In this document: one piece after another, positions 16,715 to 25,635 of the stretch
How positions within the stretch are numbered: position 1 is the stretch's first letter
Layout: every line of letters begins with the position of its first letter
NCBI GenBank assembly: GCA_051651625.1
Contig: JBOFSQ010000107.1
Location: forward strand, 1-25,846
Direction: 5' to 3'
Source of the DNA: JBOFSQ01 sp051651625
GTDB lineage: Bacteria > Planctomycetota > Planctomycetia > Pirellulales > Thermoguttaceae
Length of the DNA: 25,846 bases
Notes under the pieces: model-generated
The model's database searches: none
Seen by the model: only the letters and a program-made list of their open reading frames with translations
What the model was told of the DNA's origin: nothing
Made by a program: the position numbers and the translations under genes

Positions 16715-19390
16715 ATGGCCGACACAAAAACAACACCGATGATGCGGCAGTATAACGAGGCGAAGAGTGTTTGCCCCGCTGCGATTCTGTTCTTTCGGAT
16801 GGGCGACTTTTACGAGATGTTCGGCGACGACGCCGTCACCGCCGCGCCGCTCTTGGGACTCTCAATCACGTCGCGTGACAAAGGCGAAAACGCTATGCCG
16901 ATGGCCGGATTTCCGCACCATCAGCTCGATTCGTACATCGCCCGAATCATCGCCGCCGGTCACCGCGCCGCCGTCTGCGAACAGATGGAAGACCCCGCAA
17001 CCGCAAAAGGGATCGTCAAACGCGCCGTCACCCGAATCGTCTCCCCCGGAACCGTCATTGACGAAACGCTACTCGATCCGCGTGCGTCCAATTATCTTGT
17101 CGCCATTGTCGCAGACGGGCCGCTCACCAGCGACCCACTTCCGCTCGCACGCACCGGCGGACTCGTCGGACTCGCGTGGGTCGAACTCTCAACCGGAACT
17201 TTCGCCGCAACAAGTCTCGCGGCGAGTCAACTCCCCGGCGAAATCGCACGCATCGCCCCGTCGGAATGTCTCGTCGCGCAGTCGCTCGCTTTGCCCGCAA
17301 CGTTCACGCAAACCCTCATTGGTGCGATGCTCACAACTCGCCCCGACTGGGCGTTCACAAAACATACAGCCACAACTCTTCTCGCGGCACACTTTCGCGT
17401 CCAGTCGCTCGAAGGTTTCGGATTCGACGCATCCGAAGGTTCGTCACTTGCAATCCGCGCAGCGGGCGCGGTGCTCGATTACCTCAACGAAACGCAGCGT
17501 CAATCGCTTCCACACATCGTCACACTAACGCCGTTTCGTCGCAGCGACCAACTCGAAATGGACGACGCAACTCGTCGAAGTCTCGAAATCACTCGCACGC
17601 TCCGCGACGGAAAACGCGAAGGCTCGCTCCTCGGCGTACTCGATCACTGCACAACATCAATGGGGAGCCGACTCCTCTCCGAATGGGTCGCCGCACCGCT
17701 CACCAACATTCACGAACTCACGCAACGTCAAGACGCGGTTCAAGAACTCGTCGCGTCCGACATCGTTACCACCGGACTGGCAACGCTTCTTCGGAGCGTC
17801 TACGATTTGCAGCGGTTGCTGACTCGCGTCGTTCAGCGACGAGCGAATCCGCGCGACCTTTCCGCCGTCGCCAAAACGCTTCCGATACTTCCGCAAATTC
17901 AAAATCTTCTCGCAACCCTTTCTGCACCGCGACTCGTTACGTTACGCGAACAGATCGATCCGTGCAAGTCGCTTTGTGAACGTCTCTTGTCCGCGCTAGC
18001 CGATGAGTGCCCGCTCGTTCGGCGCGAAGGCGGGATCATCAGACGCGGCTACGACGCAACGCTCGACGAATACCGCGACCTCGCCCACGGCGGCAAACAG
18101 TGGATCGCGTCGTTTCAAGCCGCCGAGATCGCACGCACCGGCATTCCGTCGCTCAAGGTTGCGTTCAACCGCGTCTTCGGTTATTACATCGAGATCACGA
18201 ACACTCACCGCGACAAAGCCCCAGCGACGTACACACGCAAACAAACGCTGGCCAATGCCGAACGATACACGACGCCCGAACTGAAAGAGTACGAAGAGAA
18301 AGTTCTCTCGGCTGAAGAGAGTGCGGTTTCGCGTGAAGAGTTTTTGTTTGAAGAACTTCTCGAAGCGACTGCCGCGCAGCATATCGCAATCGCGCAGACG
18401 GCGGCGGCGTTAACGCAACTTGACGTGTTATCGAGTCTTGCAACGCTCGCGCGGCAGCGAAATTATTGCAGGCCAAAACTCGTCAGCGAACCGATCTTGC
18501 AAATCGTTGGCGGGCGTCACCCAGTTCTCGACGCGATGATGCCAGCGGGGACGTTCGTTCCAAACGACGCTACCGCCGAAACGGGAACACTTGCGATCAT
18601 CACGGGTCCGAACATGGCCGGAAAGAGTACGTTCATTCGGCAGCTCGCGCTGATTTCTGTTATGGCGCAGATCGGTTCGTTCGTTCCGGCGACATCGGCG
18701 ACCATTGGACTTGTTGATCGTATCTTTGCGCGAGTCGGTGCAAGCGACGAACTTTCGCGCGGACAGAGTACGTTCATGGTCGAGATGACGGAAACGGCGC
18801 GTATTCTCCACAACGCGACGCCGCAAAGTCTCGTGATTCTCGACGAAGTTGGTCGCGGCACGAGTACCTACGACGGCATTTCGCTGGCGTGGGCGGTGGT
18901 TGAGTTCATTCACAACAAGATCGGTTGCCGCACGTTTTTCGCCACGCACTATCACGAACTCACGTCGCTTGAGGAGTCGCTATCGCGTGTCGTCAACCTC
19001 AACGTCGCGGTGAAGGAGCACGGCGACGGCGTTGCGTTTTTGCACCGCATTGAACGCGGTGGTGCCGACAAGAGTTATGGCATTCACGTCGCGCGGCTAG
19101 CGGGTGTTCCGCAAGATGTTTTGACTCGCGCACAAGACATTTTGCACGTCCTCGAACAGACGCATTCTGCGACGAATCCGCCGCGAAGTACGCGACCAGC
19201 ATCGGCAGTTTTCCAGCACCAAACGTCGCAGGGCAAGGTACAGTTCTCGATCTTCGGTGCCGACGATCACCCAGTTCTTGACGAGCTAAAACGTGTTGAC
19301 ATAAGTGCGCTCACGCCCGACGAAGCGGCGTCGCTCGTGGCACGTTGGAAGTCGCTGCTTCCGAGTTCGCAGAAGAGACAACGTAGTTAG
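16715..19390 (+). CDS. mutS: DNA mismatch repair protein MutS
   Basis: An 891-residue MutS1-type mismatch sensor. Domain I holds the mismatch-reading F32-x-E34 in GDFYEMF. Connector, lever and clamp domains follow (ITNTHRDKAP is in the clamp-region sequence). The ATPase has Walker A GPNMAGKST (about 629-637), Walker B LVILDEVGRGTSTYDG (about 709) and THYHELT. A C-terminal helical tail contains ALTPDEAASLVARWKSL. Length matches full MutS. ATG 16715 was chosen over TTG 16697 for homology and because of the -10 at 16703. No mutL is nearby. Loss or change of MutS would be expected to alter slippage at the G tract at 6799, but that link is inference. Confidence 0.97.
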   Translation: MADTKTTPMMRQYNEAKSVCPAAILFFRMGDFYEMFGDDAVTAAPLLGLSITSRDKGENAMPMAGFPHHQLDSYIARIIAAGHRAAVCEQMEDPATAKGIVKRAVTRIVSPGTVIDETLLDPRASNYLVAIVADGPLTSDPLPLARTGGLVGLAWVELSTGTFAATSLAASQLPGEIARIAPSECLVAQSLALPATFTQTLIGAMLTTRPDWAFTKHTATTLLAAHFRVQSLEGFGFDASEGSSLAIRAAGAVLDYLNETQRQSLPHIVTLTPFRRSDQLEMDDATRRSLEITRTLRDGKREGSLLGVLDHCTTSMGSRLLSEWVAAPLTNIHELTQRQDAVQELVASDIVTTGLATLLRSVYDLQRLLTRVVQRRANPRDLSAVAKTLPILPQIQNLLATLSAPRLVTLREQIDPCKSLCERLLSALADECPLVRREGGIIRRGYDATLDEYRDLAHGGKQWIASFQAAEIARTGIPSLKVAFNRVFGYYIEITNTHRDKAPATYTRKQTLANAERYTTPELKEYEEKVLSAEESAVSREEFLFEELLEATAAQHIAIAQTAAALTQLDVLSSLATLARQRNYCRPKLVSEPILQIVGGRHPVLDAMMPAGTFVPNDATAETGTLAIITGPNMAGKSTFIRQLALISVMAQIGSFVPATSATIGLVDRIFARVGASDELSRGQSTFMVEMTETARILHNATPQSLVILDEVGRGTSTYDGISLAWAVVEFIHNKIGCRTFFATHYHELTSLEESLSRVVNLNVAVKEHGDGVAFLHRIERGGADKSYGIHVARLAGVPQDVLTRAQDILHVLEQTHSATNPPRSTRPASAVFQHQTSQGKVQFSIFGADDHPVLDELKRVDISALTPDEAASLVARWKSLLPSSQKRQRS

Positions 19391-19424
19391 AATACGGTCA
19401 CGGCAAATCGAGCACCTGCACAGC

Positions 19425-19493
19425 GGTTCGGCATAGCCGAACCCTCCAAACGCCTACGGCGTTGATAACTGGAGGGTTCGGCTATGCCGAACC
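19425..19493. repeat. 69-bp nested palindromic repeat, copy 2 (inverted relative to copy 1)
   Basis: It has the same end hairpins (GGTTCGGC-ATA-GCCGAACC) and 24-bp complementary ends as 7029-7097. The centre has AACGCC-TAC-GGCGTT. It lies 35 bases after the mutS stop and could also act as its terminator-like structure. Confidence 0.85.
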
Positions 19494-19548
19494 AGAACTA
19501 CCAAATCGCCCCAATTTGATGTTTCCGAACAAGTCGAGTTAAACGCCA

Positions 19549-19587
19549 AAGACCGCAGCGATCTCATTTCGAGATTGCTACGGTCTT
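19549..19587. terminator. Hairpin between convergent mutS and the HTH-receiver gene
   Basis: AAGACCGCAGCGATCTC pairs with GAGATTGCTACGGTCTT around a 5-base loop; the two non-Watson-Crick positions are wobble-type. An outer pair ACGCCAAA (19543) and TTTGGCGT (19605-19612) encloses it, touching the stop codon of the minus-strand gene. A GTTTTTGG stretch follows on the plus strand, but not immediately. Probably a bidirectional terminator. Confidence 0.55.
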
Positions 19588-19611
19588 CGTTGTCACGGGG
19601 CGTTTTTGGCG

Positions 19612-20184
19612 TCAGACAAGTTCTTTGCGGGCACCGATGAGTGTTCGCAGACGTTCGGCCAGCAAGGCACAGTCGAACGGTTTACGGAACGTCTCGTTGA
19701 TGCTCGACCTGTCGAAGCTCATGCTCCGTCCATCGTCTGGGAACAGAGCGATGGTGATGATGTCCGCGAACTCGTCGCTGCGGCGGAGGTTTTGGCATAT
19801 CTGGAGGGCTTCCATCTCACCGATTGAGAAATCTACAATAATACAATCGGGGTGAAAACTCTCAGACTGGATTCCAGCGTCAAACCCACTGGCAGCGACG
19901 GAGATACGGAACGATTTATCTCCCGGCAACTCACGGCGAATGTTTTCAATCAACACCTGTTCTTGCGCTACGATCAGAACTTTGGCGATGGTTGCGTCCT
20001 CAAGGTCGCCGAGCGGCATACCGTGTTCCTTGAGAAACTTGATTAGCTGATCACGCGGAATCCGCCGGTCTTGCGACCCGGGGATGCGATACCCCCGAAG
20101 GCGACCCGAATCGAACCACTTACTGACGGTTCGCGGCGCGACCTTACAAATTTTAGCGACTTGACCTGTTGTAAAGACCTTCAT
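19612..20184 (-). CDS. HTH (excisionase/MerR-type) regulator fused to a degenerate receiver domain
   Basis: A 190-residue DNA-binding protein. Residues 1-55 (FTTGQVAKICKVAPRTVSKWFDSGRLRGYRIPG...RRIPRDQLIKFL in outline) match the excisionase/BldC-like HTH. Residues 67-185 look like a response-regulator receiver: D118 in IIVDFS aligns with the phosphoacceptor and K168-P169 with the conserved Lys-Pro. The acidic pair after strand 1 is replaced (IVAQEQ, with only E75), so phosphorylation may be lost or altered. Here the DNA-binding domain precedes the receiver, the reverse of most response regulators. ATG 20184 follows SD AGGGAGAG; the frame extends upstream without an RBS. No histidine kinase is adjacent. 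Confidence 0.88.
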   Translation of the reverse strand: MKVFTTGQVAKICKVAPRTVSKWFDSGRLRGYRIPGSQDRRIPRDQLIKFLKEHGMPLGDLEDATIAKVLIVAQEQVLIENIRRELPGDKSFRISVAASGFDAGIQSESFHPDCIIVDFSIGEMEALQICQNLRRSDEFADIITIALFPDDGRSMSFDRSSINETFRKPFDCALLAERLRTLIGARKELV

Positions 20185-20536
20185 TGCAGGCTCTCCCTTT
20201 GGCGACACACTTGGACACGACTTCAATCCGAGACGACTCTCCTTAAGCACTCGAAACGCCGATGCCCGATTCAACTCACTCCACCTGTCGGCGGAGTTAC
20301 GGCCACCCGCTTCACAGCGAGTAACTCAAAATCCAGCGGCCTTCGCTCCGAAATCATCGGCTTACCTATCGCTCTAGCGTGAGCTAATCTCAAGCCCACC
20401 GCCTAGCAGCTTCGATACCGACCAAACACAAAACCAATCCCCACCCAATGCTTTTCGGGCGAAAACCGCCAAGAGGGGAATCGGTAGAAGCAGTTATAAG
20501 ACTTTAGCCAGAAATAACAGTGACACCGGTTACCGC
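20185..20536. other. Noncoding divergent intergenic region
   Basis: About 350 bases between the HTH-receiver gene and the next promoter. I see no ORF of coding character. A GAGTTAC/GTAACTC dyad (20294-20300 and 20321-20327) is the only clear structure. The minus-strand promoter for the regulator should lie here but was not recognised. Confidence 0.5.
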
Positions 20537-20564
20537 TTGACTTTTGCAAGTGTGTCGTTATAAA
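20537..20564 (+). promoter_or_regulatory. Sigma70-type promoter for the HEAT-protein operon
   Basis: TTGACT (20537-20542) and TATAAA (20559-20564) with a 16-base spacer: the best promoter in the window. The transcript would start near 20571, 40 bases before ATG 20612. Confidence 0.75.
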
Positions 20565-20611
20565 CTCCCCTCCTTACGGCGTCGGTTCCTTCAGTGTGAG
20601 GATGCTTCACA

Positions 20612-23350
20612 ATGACCTTTCCCAAACTAACAAAAGTTTTCTGTCTATTTTACACGGTTGCAATCTTGGCGACGACGATCACTGCGCACGCCAGCGACGC
20701 AGAGCAGTCATCAGCTCTAACTTCTGCTGGCGTTTACAAAACTTCGCCAGAGTCGCAGACGCAACTTCTCGAACGAGCAAGCAACGCCGTTCTCTGGGTG
20801 TCGCAACTCGGACGCCAGCGAGAAGACGCACTCCAGCCGAGCGAAGTCCGCGAAAAACTTACGCCGCTTGAGGCGATGCAAGCCGCGTTGCTGCTCGATG
20901 CGACGATCACAAAACTCCAAAACGCCGAACGCAAAACTCCCGAAATCCCCGACGAAATCAAACGTGCTGAAGGTGCGATCATCACCATTTTCGGTTTGGC
21001 AAAACGCATGGAGATCACTCCCGAAGAGGCGTTCGAGATCGTCGAATGCCGCTTCGCACCAGACGACATTGATCGCGTTGCCAAACTCGGTGCAGCAACA
21101 GAATTCTTGGAAACACTCCGCAATCGCGCCGCGACGTTTCTCAAAGACGAACTCAATGCCGCCGAAAAAACCGTACTCACGACCGAAGGCGATGTCCACG
21201 CCGCCTCTCCTCTGGCAACGATGAAAGCGGCGGGAGTTTTGGCGAACGTCGGTCATCCTGCGCTGGTCTACTGGTTACTACGTCGCTTCAACGCAACTGA
21301 TCCGTCCGACGCCGAGTGCGCGGAGATCGTAAATGCGGTCGGTATTCGCACGCTCACTTCGCTGCTACACGACGCGCGTTTCACACCGGAAAACGCAAAA
21401 GCTATCGAAACGCTCACAACACGGGCGTCGCGTTTCTTCAAAGGCCGCGACGGAATAGAGGCCGCACTCAATAAGCTCACCTCGCGTGACTCCGCCGAAA
21501 GACGCGAAGCCGAAAAAATCGTCTGGCGCGGCGGGAAAGTTTCGGTATCGGTGCTGCTGAACACACTCGCAACCGCCAGCGACGACGACGCCAAATCTAT
21601 CGCCGCAACACTCAAACCGATGGGACGAACCGTTCGTGGTGCTCTCGTCGAACTGCTTCTCAACGCGAATGAACCAATCGCCGTCGAACGCGCCGCGACG
21701 CTCCTTGCCCAAAGTCAGCAGTCTAACGAATTGCTCCCGCTCTTGGCCGTCGTCTACGACACTCGCCGCGACGCCGGACTCCGCGACCGCATTGCCGCGA
21801 TTGTGCGCGAACGCTGGAAAACTGTCGCTCCGAAGAGTGATGTCGTTGCAAGTTTGTTGCAACGAGCACGCGATTACATCGAACGAGCGACGCCACTCAA
21901 AACCGACGCCGATGGCAAAGCCGTCTTCTGGAATTGGAGCGACGATGCCGACGGTAATGCTGCTGGCGATGGTACCGCTGGTGTCGTCTCGGTCGCACTT
22001 CCTGTTGACCTTGCGTACCGTCTGTTTGCGTTTCACTACGCCAATCTTGCACTGGCGATTGAGCCGGAAAACCGCGAAGTGCGTCAACTTTTCGTCATAG
22101 CGTTTCTCGAACGCGGTGCGTACCTCGTTGGGCGAGACGAATCTGCGGAGGCGGTTGACGCCGCACTTTTGTCGCTAGTTGAGCCGCCGCTGTTGGCGAG
22201 TGAACTTGAGGCCGCACTCTTGGAAGCGGTAAACTTGCGGCAACTTGCGGCAGCGACGCGAATTGCGAACATCCTCGGTGAACACGCAACGTTCGGTGAC
22301 ATCGCCCGCTCTGCGAACACGTCAAACGGCGACGCGGCGGTGCTCGTGCAGATGGTTCGTTATCCCGATCCGCGACTGCGATTCGCGGCACTTGAAGCGG
22401 TCGTTCACATACTTCTTGCTTCCGACGACAGCAATCGTCCTTTCGCTGGGAGCAGTTGGGTTGTGGACGCGCTTTGCTGGTTCGCGCGTGGCGACGGGAA
22501 CAACACGTTTCTCTCAATCGCTCCGAAACAGTCCGACGCAACGGCTATCGGCGAAGCGATGCAGTCGCAAGGTTATGACGTTGTAGCAGCGACGACGTGC
22601 CGTGAAGGGTTGTCGCGTCTCATTGAGTCGCCAGACGTGACGCTCGTTGCAATCGACGCGCGTTGTGTCGCGCCGTCTGTCCGCGACTTGCTCTTGCAGT
22701 GCGAAGGACGCGAAATCCCTGTTGCGGTTTACACACACGACGAACGGCTTTGGAGCCGCGAAACCGAGCCGCTAACGACACAAACGCGGTGGGAACGCCG
22801 CCAATCGCAGACGCGAAGTCAAGGCGTTTGGAGCAGTCCGATGGCGGTGGTGTTTCCCACGCCAACAAATAGCGACGCCGTTCGCACAATGATCGCAAAC
22901 CTGATTGAGCAGACCGGAGTTGATCCGATACCGGAACCGATTCGTCTTGAGCAAGCACGCGAGTCGCTGGTTTGGCTTACGGAACTCTTGAAACGCCAGC
23001 GCGAGTCGGGCGTTTCGATATTCAATCACGACGGGATTGCTGCGGTCGTCGAATACGCAACGCAATCGCCGTATACGCTTCGTCAAGGGATCGAGCTTGC
23101 GACGGAGCTTGACGGTGTTGCGGTGCAGATACGTCTTGCCGATTTGGCGATGGCGTCGATGCTTTCAGACTCGTTGCGTGAGTTTGCGGCGAGTGCGTTC
23201 AAGACGCACGTCGAGCGGTTTGGCGTTCTCCTTCGCGGCCAACAAATCACGCGAATCTACGACGCCTACAACGCCAGCGAAACGGAGTCGCCGGAAGTGC
23301 AAAAGATTTTGGGTTCGCTCCTTGATGTGATCGAGAGGAAAAAGAAGTGA
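20612..23350 (+). CDS. Secreted HEAT-type helical protein with a receiver-like domain
   Basis: A 912-residue protein of unknown function. A Sec signal peptide is visible (basic KLTK, hydrophobic VFCLFYTVAILATTITA, likely cleavage after AHA). Residues 50-430 are helical and carry HEAT-like segments around AAGVLANVGHPALVYWLL, MGRTVRGALVELLL and AAVVYD-type units. Residues 630-745 resemble a response-regulator receiver: FLSIAPKQSDATAIGEAM, VTLVAIDARC at the phosphoacceptor strand, IPVAVYT and MAVVFPTPT. The last 160 residues are again helical. ATG 20612 follows GAGGA by nine bases. The gene overlaps the CNNM gene by GTGA, so the two are translationally coupled. A receiver-like domain outside the cytoplasm cannot use the normal phosphorelay, so it is probably structural. 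Confidence 0.8.
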   Translation: MTFPKLTKVFCLFYTVAILATTITAHASDAEQSSALTSAGVYKTSPESQTQLLERASNAVLWVSQLGRQREDALQPSEVREKLTPLEAMQAALLLDATITKLQNAERKTPEIPDEIKRAEGAIITIFGLAKRMEITPEEAFEIVECRFAPDDIDRVAKLGAATEFLETLRNRAATFLKDELNAAEKTVLTTEGDVHAASPLATMKAAGVLANVGHPALVYWLLRRFNATDPSDAECAEIVNAVGIRTLTSLLHDARFTPENAKAIETLTTRASRFFKGRDGIEAALNKLTSRDSAERREAEKIVWRGGKVSVSVLLNTLATASDDDAKSIAATLKPMGRTVRGALVELLLNANEPIAVERAATLLAQSQQSNELLPLLAVVYDTRRDAGLRDRIAAIVRERWKTVAPKSDVVASLLQRARDYIERATPLKTDADGKAVFWNWSDDADGNAAGDGTAGVVSVALPVDLAYRLFAFHYANLALAIEPENREVRQLFVIAFLERGAYLVGRDESAEAVDAALLSLVEPPLLASELEAALLEAVNLRQLAAATRIANILGEHATFGDIARSANTSNGDAAVLVQMVRYPDPRLRFAALEAVVHILLASDDSNRPFAGSSWVVDALCWFARGDGNNTFLSIAPKQSDATAIGEAMQSQGYDVVAATTCREGLSRLIESPDVTLVAIDARCVAPSVRDLLLQCEGREIPVAVYTHDERLWSRETEPLTTQTRWERRQSQTRSQGVWSSPMAVVFPTPTNSDAVRTMIANLIEQTGVDPIPEPIRLEQARESLVWLTELLKRQRESGVSIFNHDGIAAVVEYATQSPYTLRQGIELATELDGVAVQIRLADLAMASMLSDSLREFAASAFKTHVERFGVLLRGQQITRIYDAYNASETESPEVQKILGSLLDVIERKKK

Positions 23351-24675
23351 CCGTGCTTGTTGTAACGCTTGTCATACTCTTTCTTATTTCGTGGGTATCG
23401 TCGGCCCTTGCGCTCTTTTCTCGCCACGATTTGGAGACGCTCTGCGAGCGGGACGGAAAGCTCGACACGCTCAGCGAGATATTGAAGGAGCACCAGTGCG
23501 TTGCGCAGTCGATTCAAACTCTCACTGTAATCGCTGCTGCGGCGGCAACGGCTGCGCTGACACTTGTTTTCGTCAACAAAGTGGCGTCGCCGACAGATGG
23601 CGTGCTTGCGTGGCTAGTGATGGCATCGGCGGTTTTGGTTGGCGTCGTCATTCCGCTCTGGATCGTCCCGCCGCTGGCGCGGCTGACGGCGGTGCCGATT
23701 GTCTACTACGGTTGGCGTTTTTGGTTTCTTCTCGCCTTCGCGGCAGTGCCGCTCACGATGGCTGGTGCGTTCGTGGCTGCTGTCATCTATCGCCTCGCCG
23801 GTGTCCCAGACATCGAGAGCGAAGAAGAAGCGTTTGAAGAAGAAATTCGCACCATCGTCACCGAGGGTCACCGCGAAGGACATCTCGAAGACGACGCCCG
23901 CGTGATGATCGAAGGCGTCATCGAGTTGAGCGAAGCGACCGTTTCCGAAATTATGACGCCGCGAACCGATATGAAATCGATCCCGAATTCGCTCTCGTGG
24001 GACGAAATGCTTGCCGAAGTTGTGGCGGTTGGTCACTCGCGGATTCCGGTCTACCGCGACAACCGCGACGACATCATCGGGATTTTAATCGCCAAAGACA
24101 TTCTCACCGTTCTCTCGCGCGACGATGCGGCGGAGCGGCGTCCGTGGACGAGTCTTCTCAAAGACCCGCTCTACGTCCCGGAAACGAAGCCGGTCAATCA
24201 GTTGCTGCAAGACTTTCTCAACAGCAACGCTCTAGCACCGGAGAGTGGACGCGGTGAGCAGTCGCGGTCGCGGCGTCACAGTCATCTGGCGATTGTGCTT
24301 GACGAATACGGCGGCGTTTCGGGGATTGTGACGCTCGAAGACATTCTCGAAGAGATTGTCGGCGAGATTGTTGACGAGCACGATCCGGTCGTCAGTGCTG
24401 CGGAGATTGTGCCACTTGAGAGCGGCGGATTCAGCGTCTTGGGACGGACACACATGGACGAAGTCAACGAGAAAACGGGGCTTGCACTCCCCGAAGACGA
24501 CGACTTCGACACCGTTGCCGGATACATTTTCTCCACGCTCGGACGCATTCCGAAAGTTGGCGAAGTGATTGAACTAGAGTCGGCGGAGCAACATTTTTCC
24601 GTAACGATTCTCGAAGCAACACCGCGCCGAATCGAGCGAGTGATAATCGAACGGGTAGCGGAACCGAATGGGTAG
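23347..24675 (+). CDS. CNNM/CorC-type hemolysin-family membrane protein
   Basis: A 442-residue inner-membrane protein of the CNNM (DUF21)-CBS-CorC_HlyC family, linked to Mg/Co or other cation transport and resistance. Hydrophobic segments lie at about 2-23, 57-77, 83-107 and 126-148. An acidic linker (ESEEEAFEEEIRTIV) leads to a CBS pair starting at EIMTPRTDM (about 195-330, with SRIPVYRD and GILIAKD, then AIVLDEYGGVSGIVTLEDILEEIVGEI), and a C-terminal CorC_HlyC domain. Start GTG 23347 overlaps the upstream stop as GTGA and has GAGAGGA as SD. The DUF21 portion is rather short and divergent. Confidence 0.92.
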   Translation: MTVLVVTLVILFLISWVSSALALFSRHDLETLCERDGKLDTLSEILKEHQCVAQSIQTLTVIAAAAATAALTLVFVNKVASPTDGVLAWLVMASAVLVGVVIPLWIVPPLARLTAVPIVYYGWRFWFLLAFAAVPLTMAGAFVAAVIYRLAGVPDIESEEEAFEEEIRTIVTEGHREGHLEDDARVMIEGVIELSEATVSEIMTPRTDMKSIPNSLSWDEMLAEVVAVGHSRIPVYRDNRDDIIGILIAKDILTVLSRDDAAERRPWTSLLKDPLYVPETKPVNQLLQDFLNSNALAPESGRGEQSRSRRHSHLAIVLDEYGGVSGIVTLEDILEEIVGEIVDEHDPVVSAAEIVPLESGGFSVLGRTHMDEVNEKTGLALPEDDDFDTVAGYIFSTLGRIPKVGEVIELESAEQHFSVTILEATPRRIERVIIERVAEPNG

Positions 24676-24707
24676 AGTTGCCGGAAATCTTTCACTCCCC
24701 AACGCAG

Positions 24708-25601
24708 ATGCAAACAAATCTCATCATCAATGCCGACGACGCGGGGATCGCGCGGTGTGTTAACGACGCGATAGTCGCGGGCGCGCTCGCGGGGAAAATC
24801 ACCGCTGCAAGTCTGATGGCGAATATGCCGCTGGCCACCGACGCCGCCGAACGGTTCGCACGCGAAACGCCACAACTCGATGTCGGTCTCCACTTCTGTC
24901 TCACGAGCGGTCGCCCACTTTCGTCGCCGAACGATGTCACGCTCCTCGTCAACGAAGACGGAAAATTCAAACTCGGCTTCGTCGGTCTTCTGCGAAATGC
25001 TGCTGGGAAAAACCGCGAAAAGTTTCTCGCGCAAGTCGAGCGTGAACTTGTCGCACAACTCGATTGGTGTGACAAACACAAAGTCGCGCTGCGTTTCATC
25101 GACGGGCATCAGCACGTTCACATCATTCCCGAAATCGTCGAATTGGTTCAGCGTGAAGCGGCGCGGCGGCGCCTCTTCGTTCGCATCCCCGACGAACCGC
25201 TCGGAAGTTGGTCGCGTATTTTCCGCCGCGCGCGACACTGGCTCGGCGGCGGGATCGTCAAGAAGTTGATTCTGTCGTCGCTCTCACGCCGCGCACAAAA
25301 CCAAACTCCAAACTTGCCGCTGATTTATCACGGCGTTCTCGACACAGGAAAAATGCTCTTCGCCGCGTGGGACGCTCTCTTGCGTTCGCCGCATACTCGC
25401 GGCAAGACACTGCTAGTCAACATCCACCCCGCAACGGAAGAAGCGGCAAATATTGTCCTCAACGAGCTTGATTGTAGCGACGCCGATTACGAGTTCTTAC
25501 GTTCACCGAATCGCATCGCGGAGTACCGTGTTCTCGAAACGATTGCGTGGAATGAACTCATCGCCGATTGCGGTGTGACGATTGTGCGGTTTGGGGTGTA
25601 G
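24708..25601 (+). CDS. YdjC/ChbG-family carbohydrate deacetylase
   Basis: A 297-residue metal-dependent deacetylase-like protein; characterised ChbG removes an N-acetyl group from chito-oligosaccharides. Family marks: LIINADDAG at the N-terminus (metal-binding Asp), VGLHFCLTSGRPL, and DGHQHVHIIPEI with the His cluster; TLLVNIHPA is near the C-terminus. ATG 24708 puts NADD at the usual distance from the start. TTG 24678, two bases after the CNNM stop, is an alternative adding ten residues. It is third in the probable operon from 20537. Hopanoid-linked HpnK proteins belong to the same family, so the substrate is not certain. Confidence 0.9.
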   Translation: MQTNLIINADDAGIARCVNDAIVAGALAGKITAASLMANMPLATDAAERFARETPQLDVGLHFCLTSGRPLSSPNDVTLLVNEDGKFKLGFVGLLRNAAGKNREKFLAQVERELVAQLDWCDKHKVALRFIDGHQHVHIIPEIVELVQREAARRRLFVRIPDEPLGSWSRIFRRARHWLGGGIVKKLILSSLSRRAQNQTPNLPLIYHGVLDTGKMLFAAWDALLRSPHTRGKTLLVNIHPATEEAANIVLNELDCSDADYEFLRSPNRIAEYRVLETIAWNELIADCGVTIVRFGV

Positions 25602-25635
25602 TAAAATTTAGTTGCGGGCGTGAATGACGTATTTT

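Noticed and set aside
24282..25238. 318-residue minus-strand ORF
   Set aside because: Antisense to the CNNM and deacetylase genes; composition is a codon shadow and no motif is seen.
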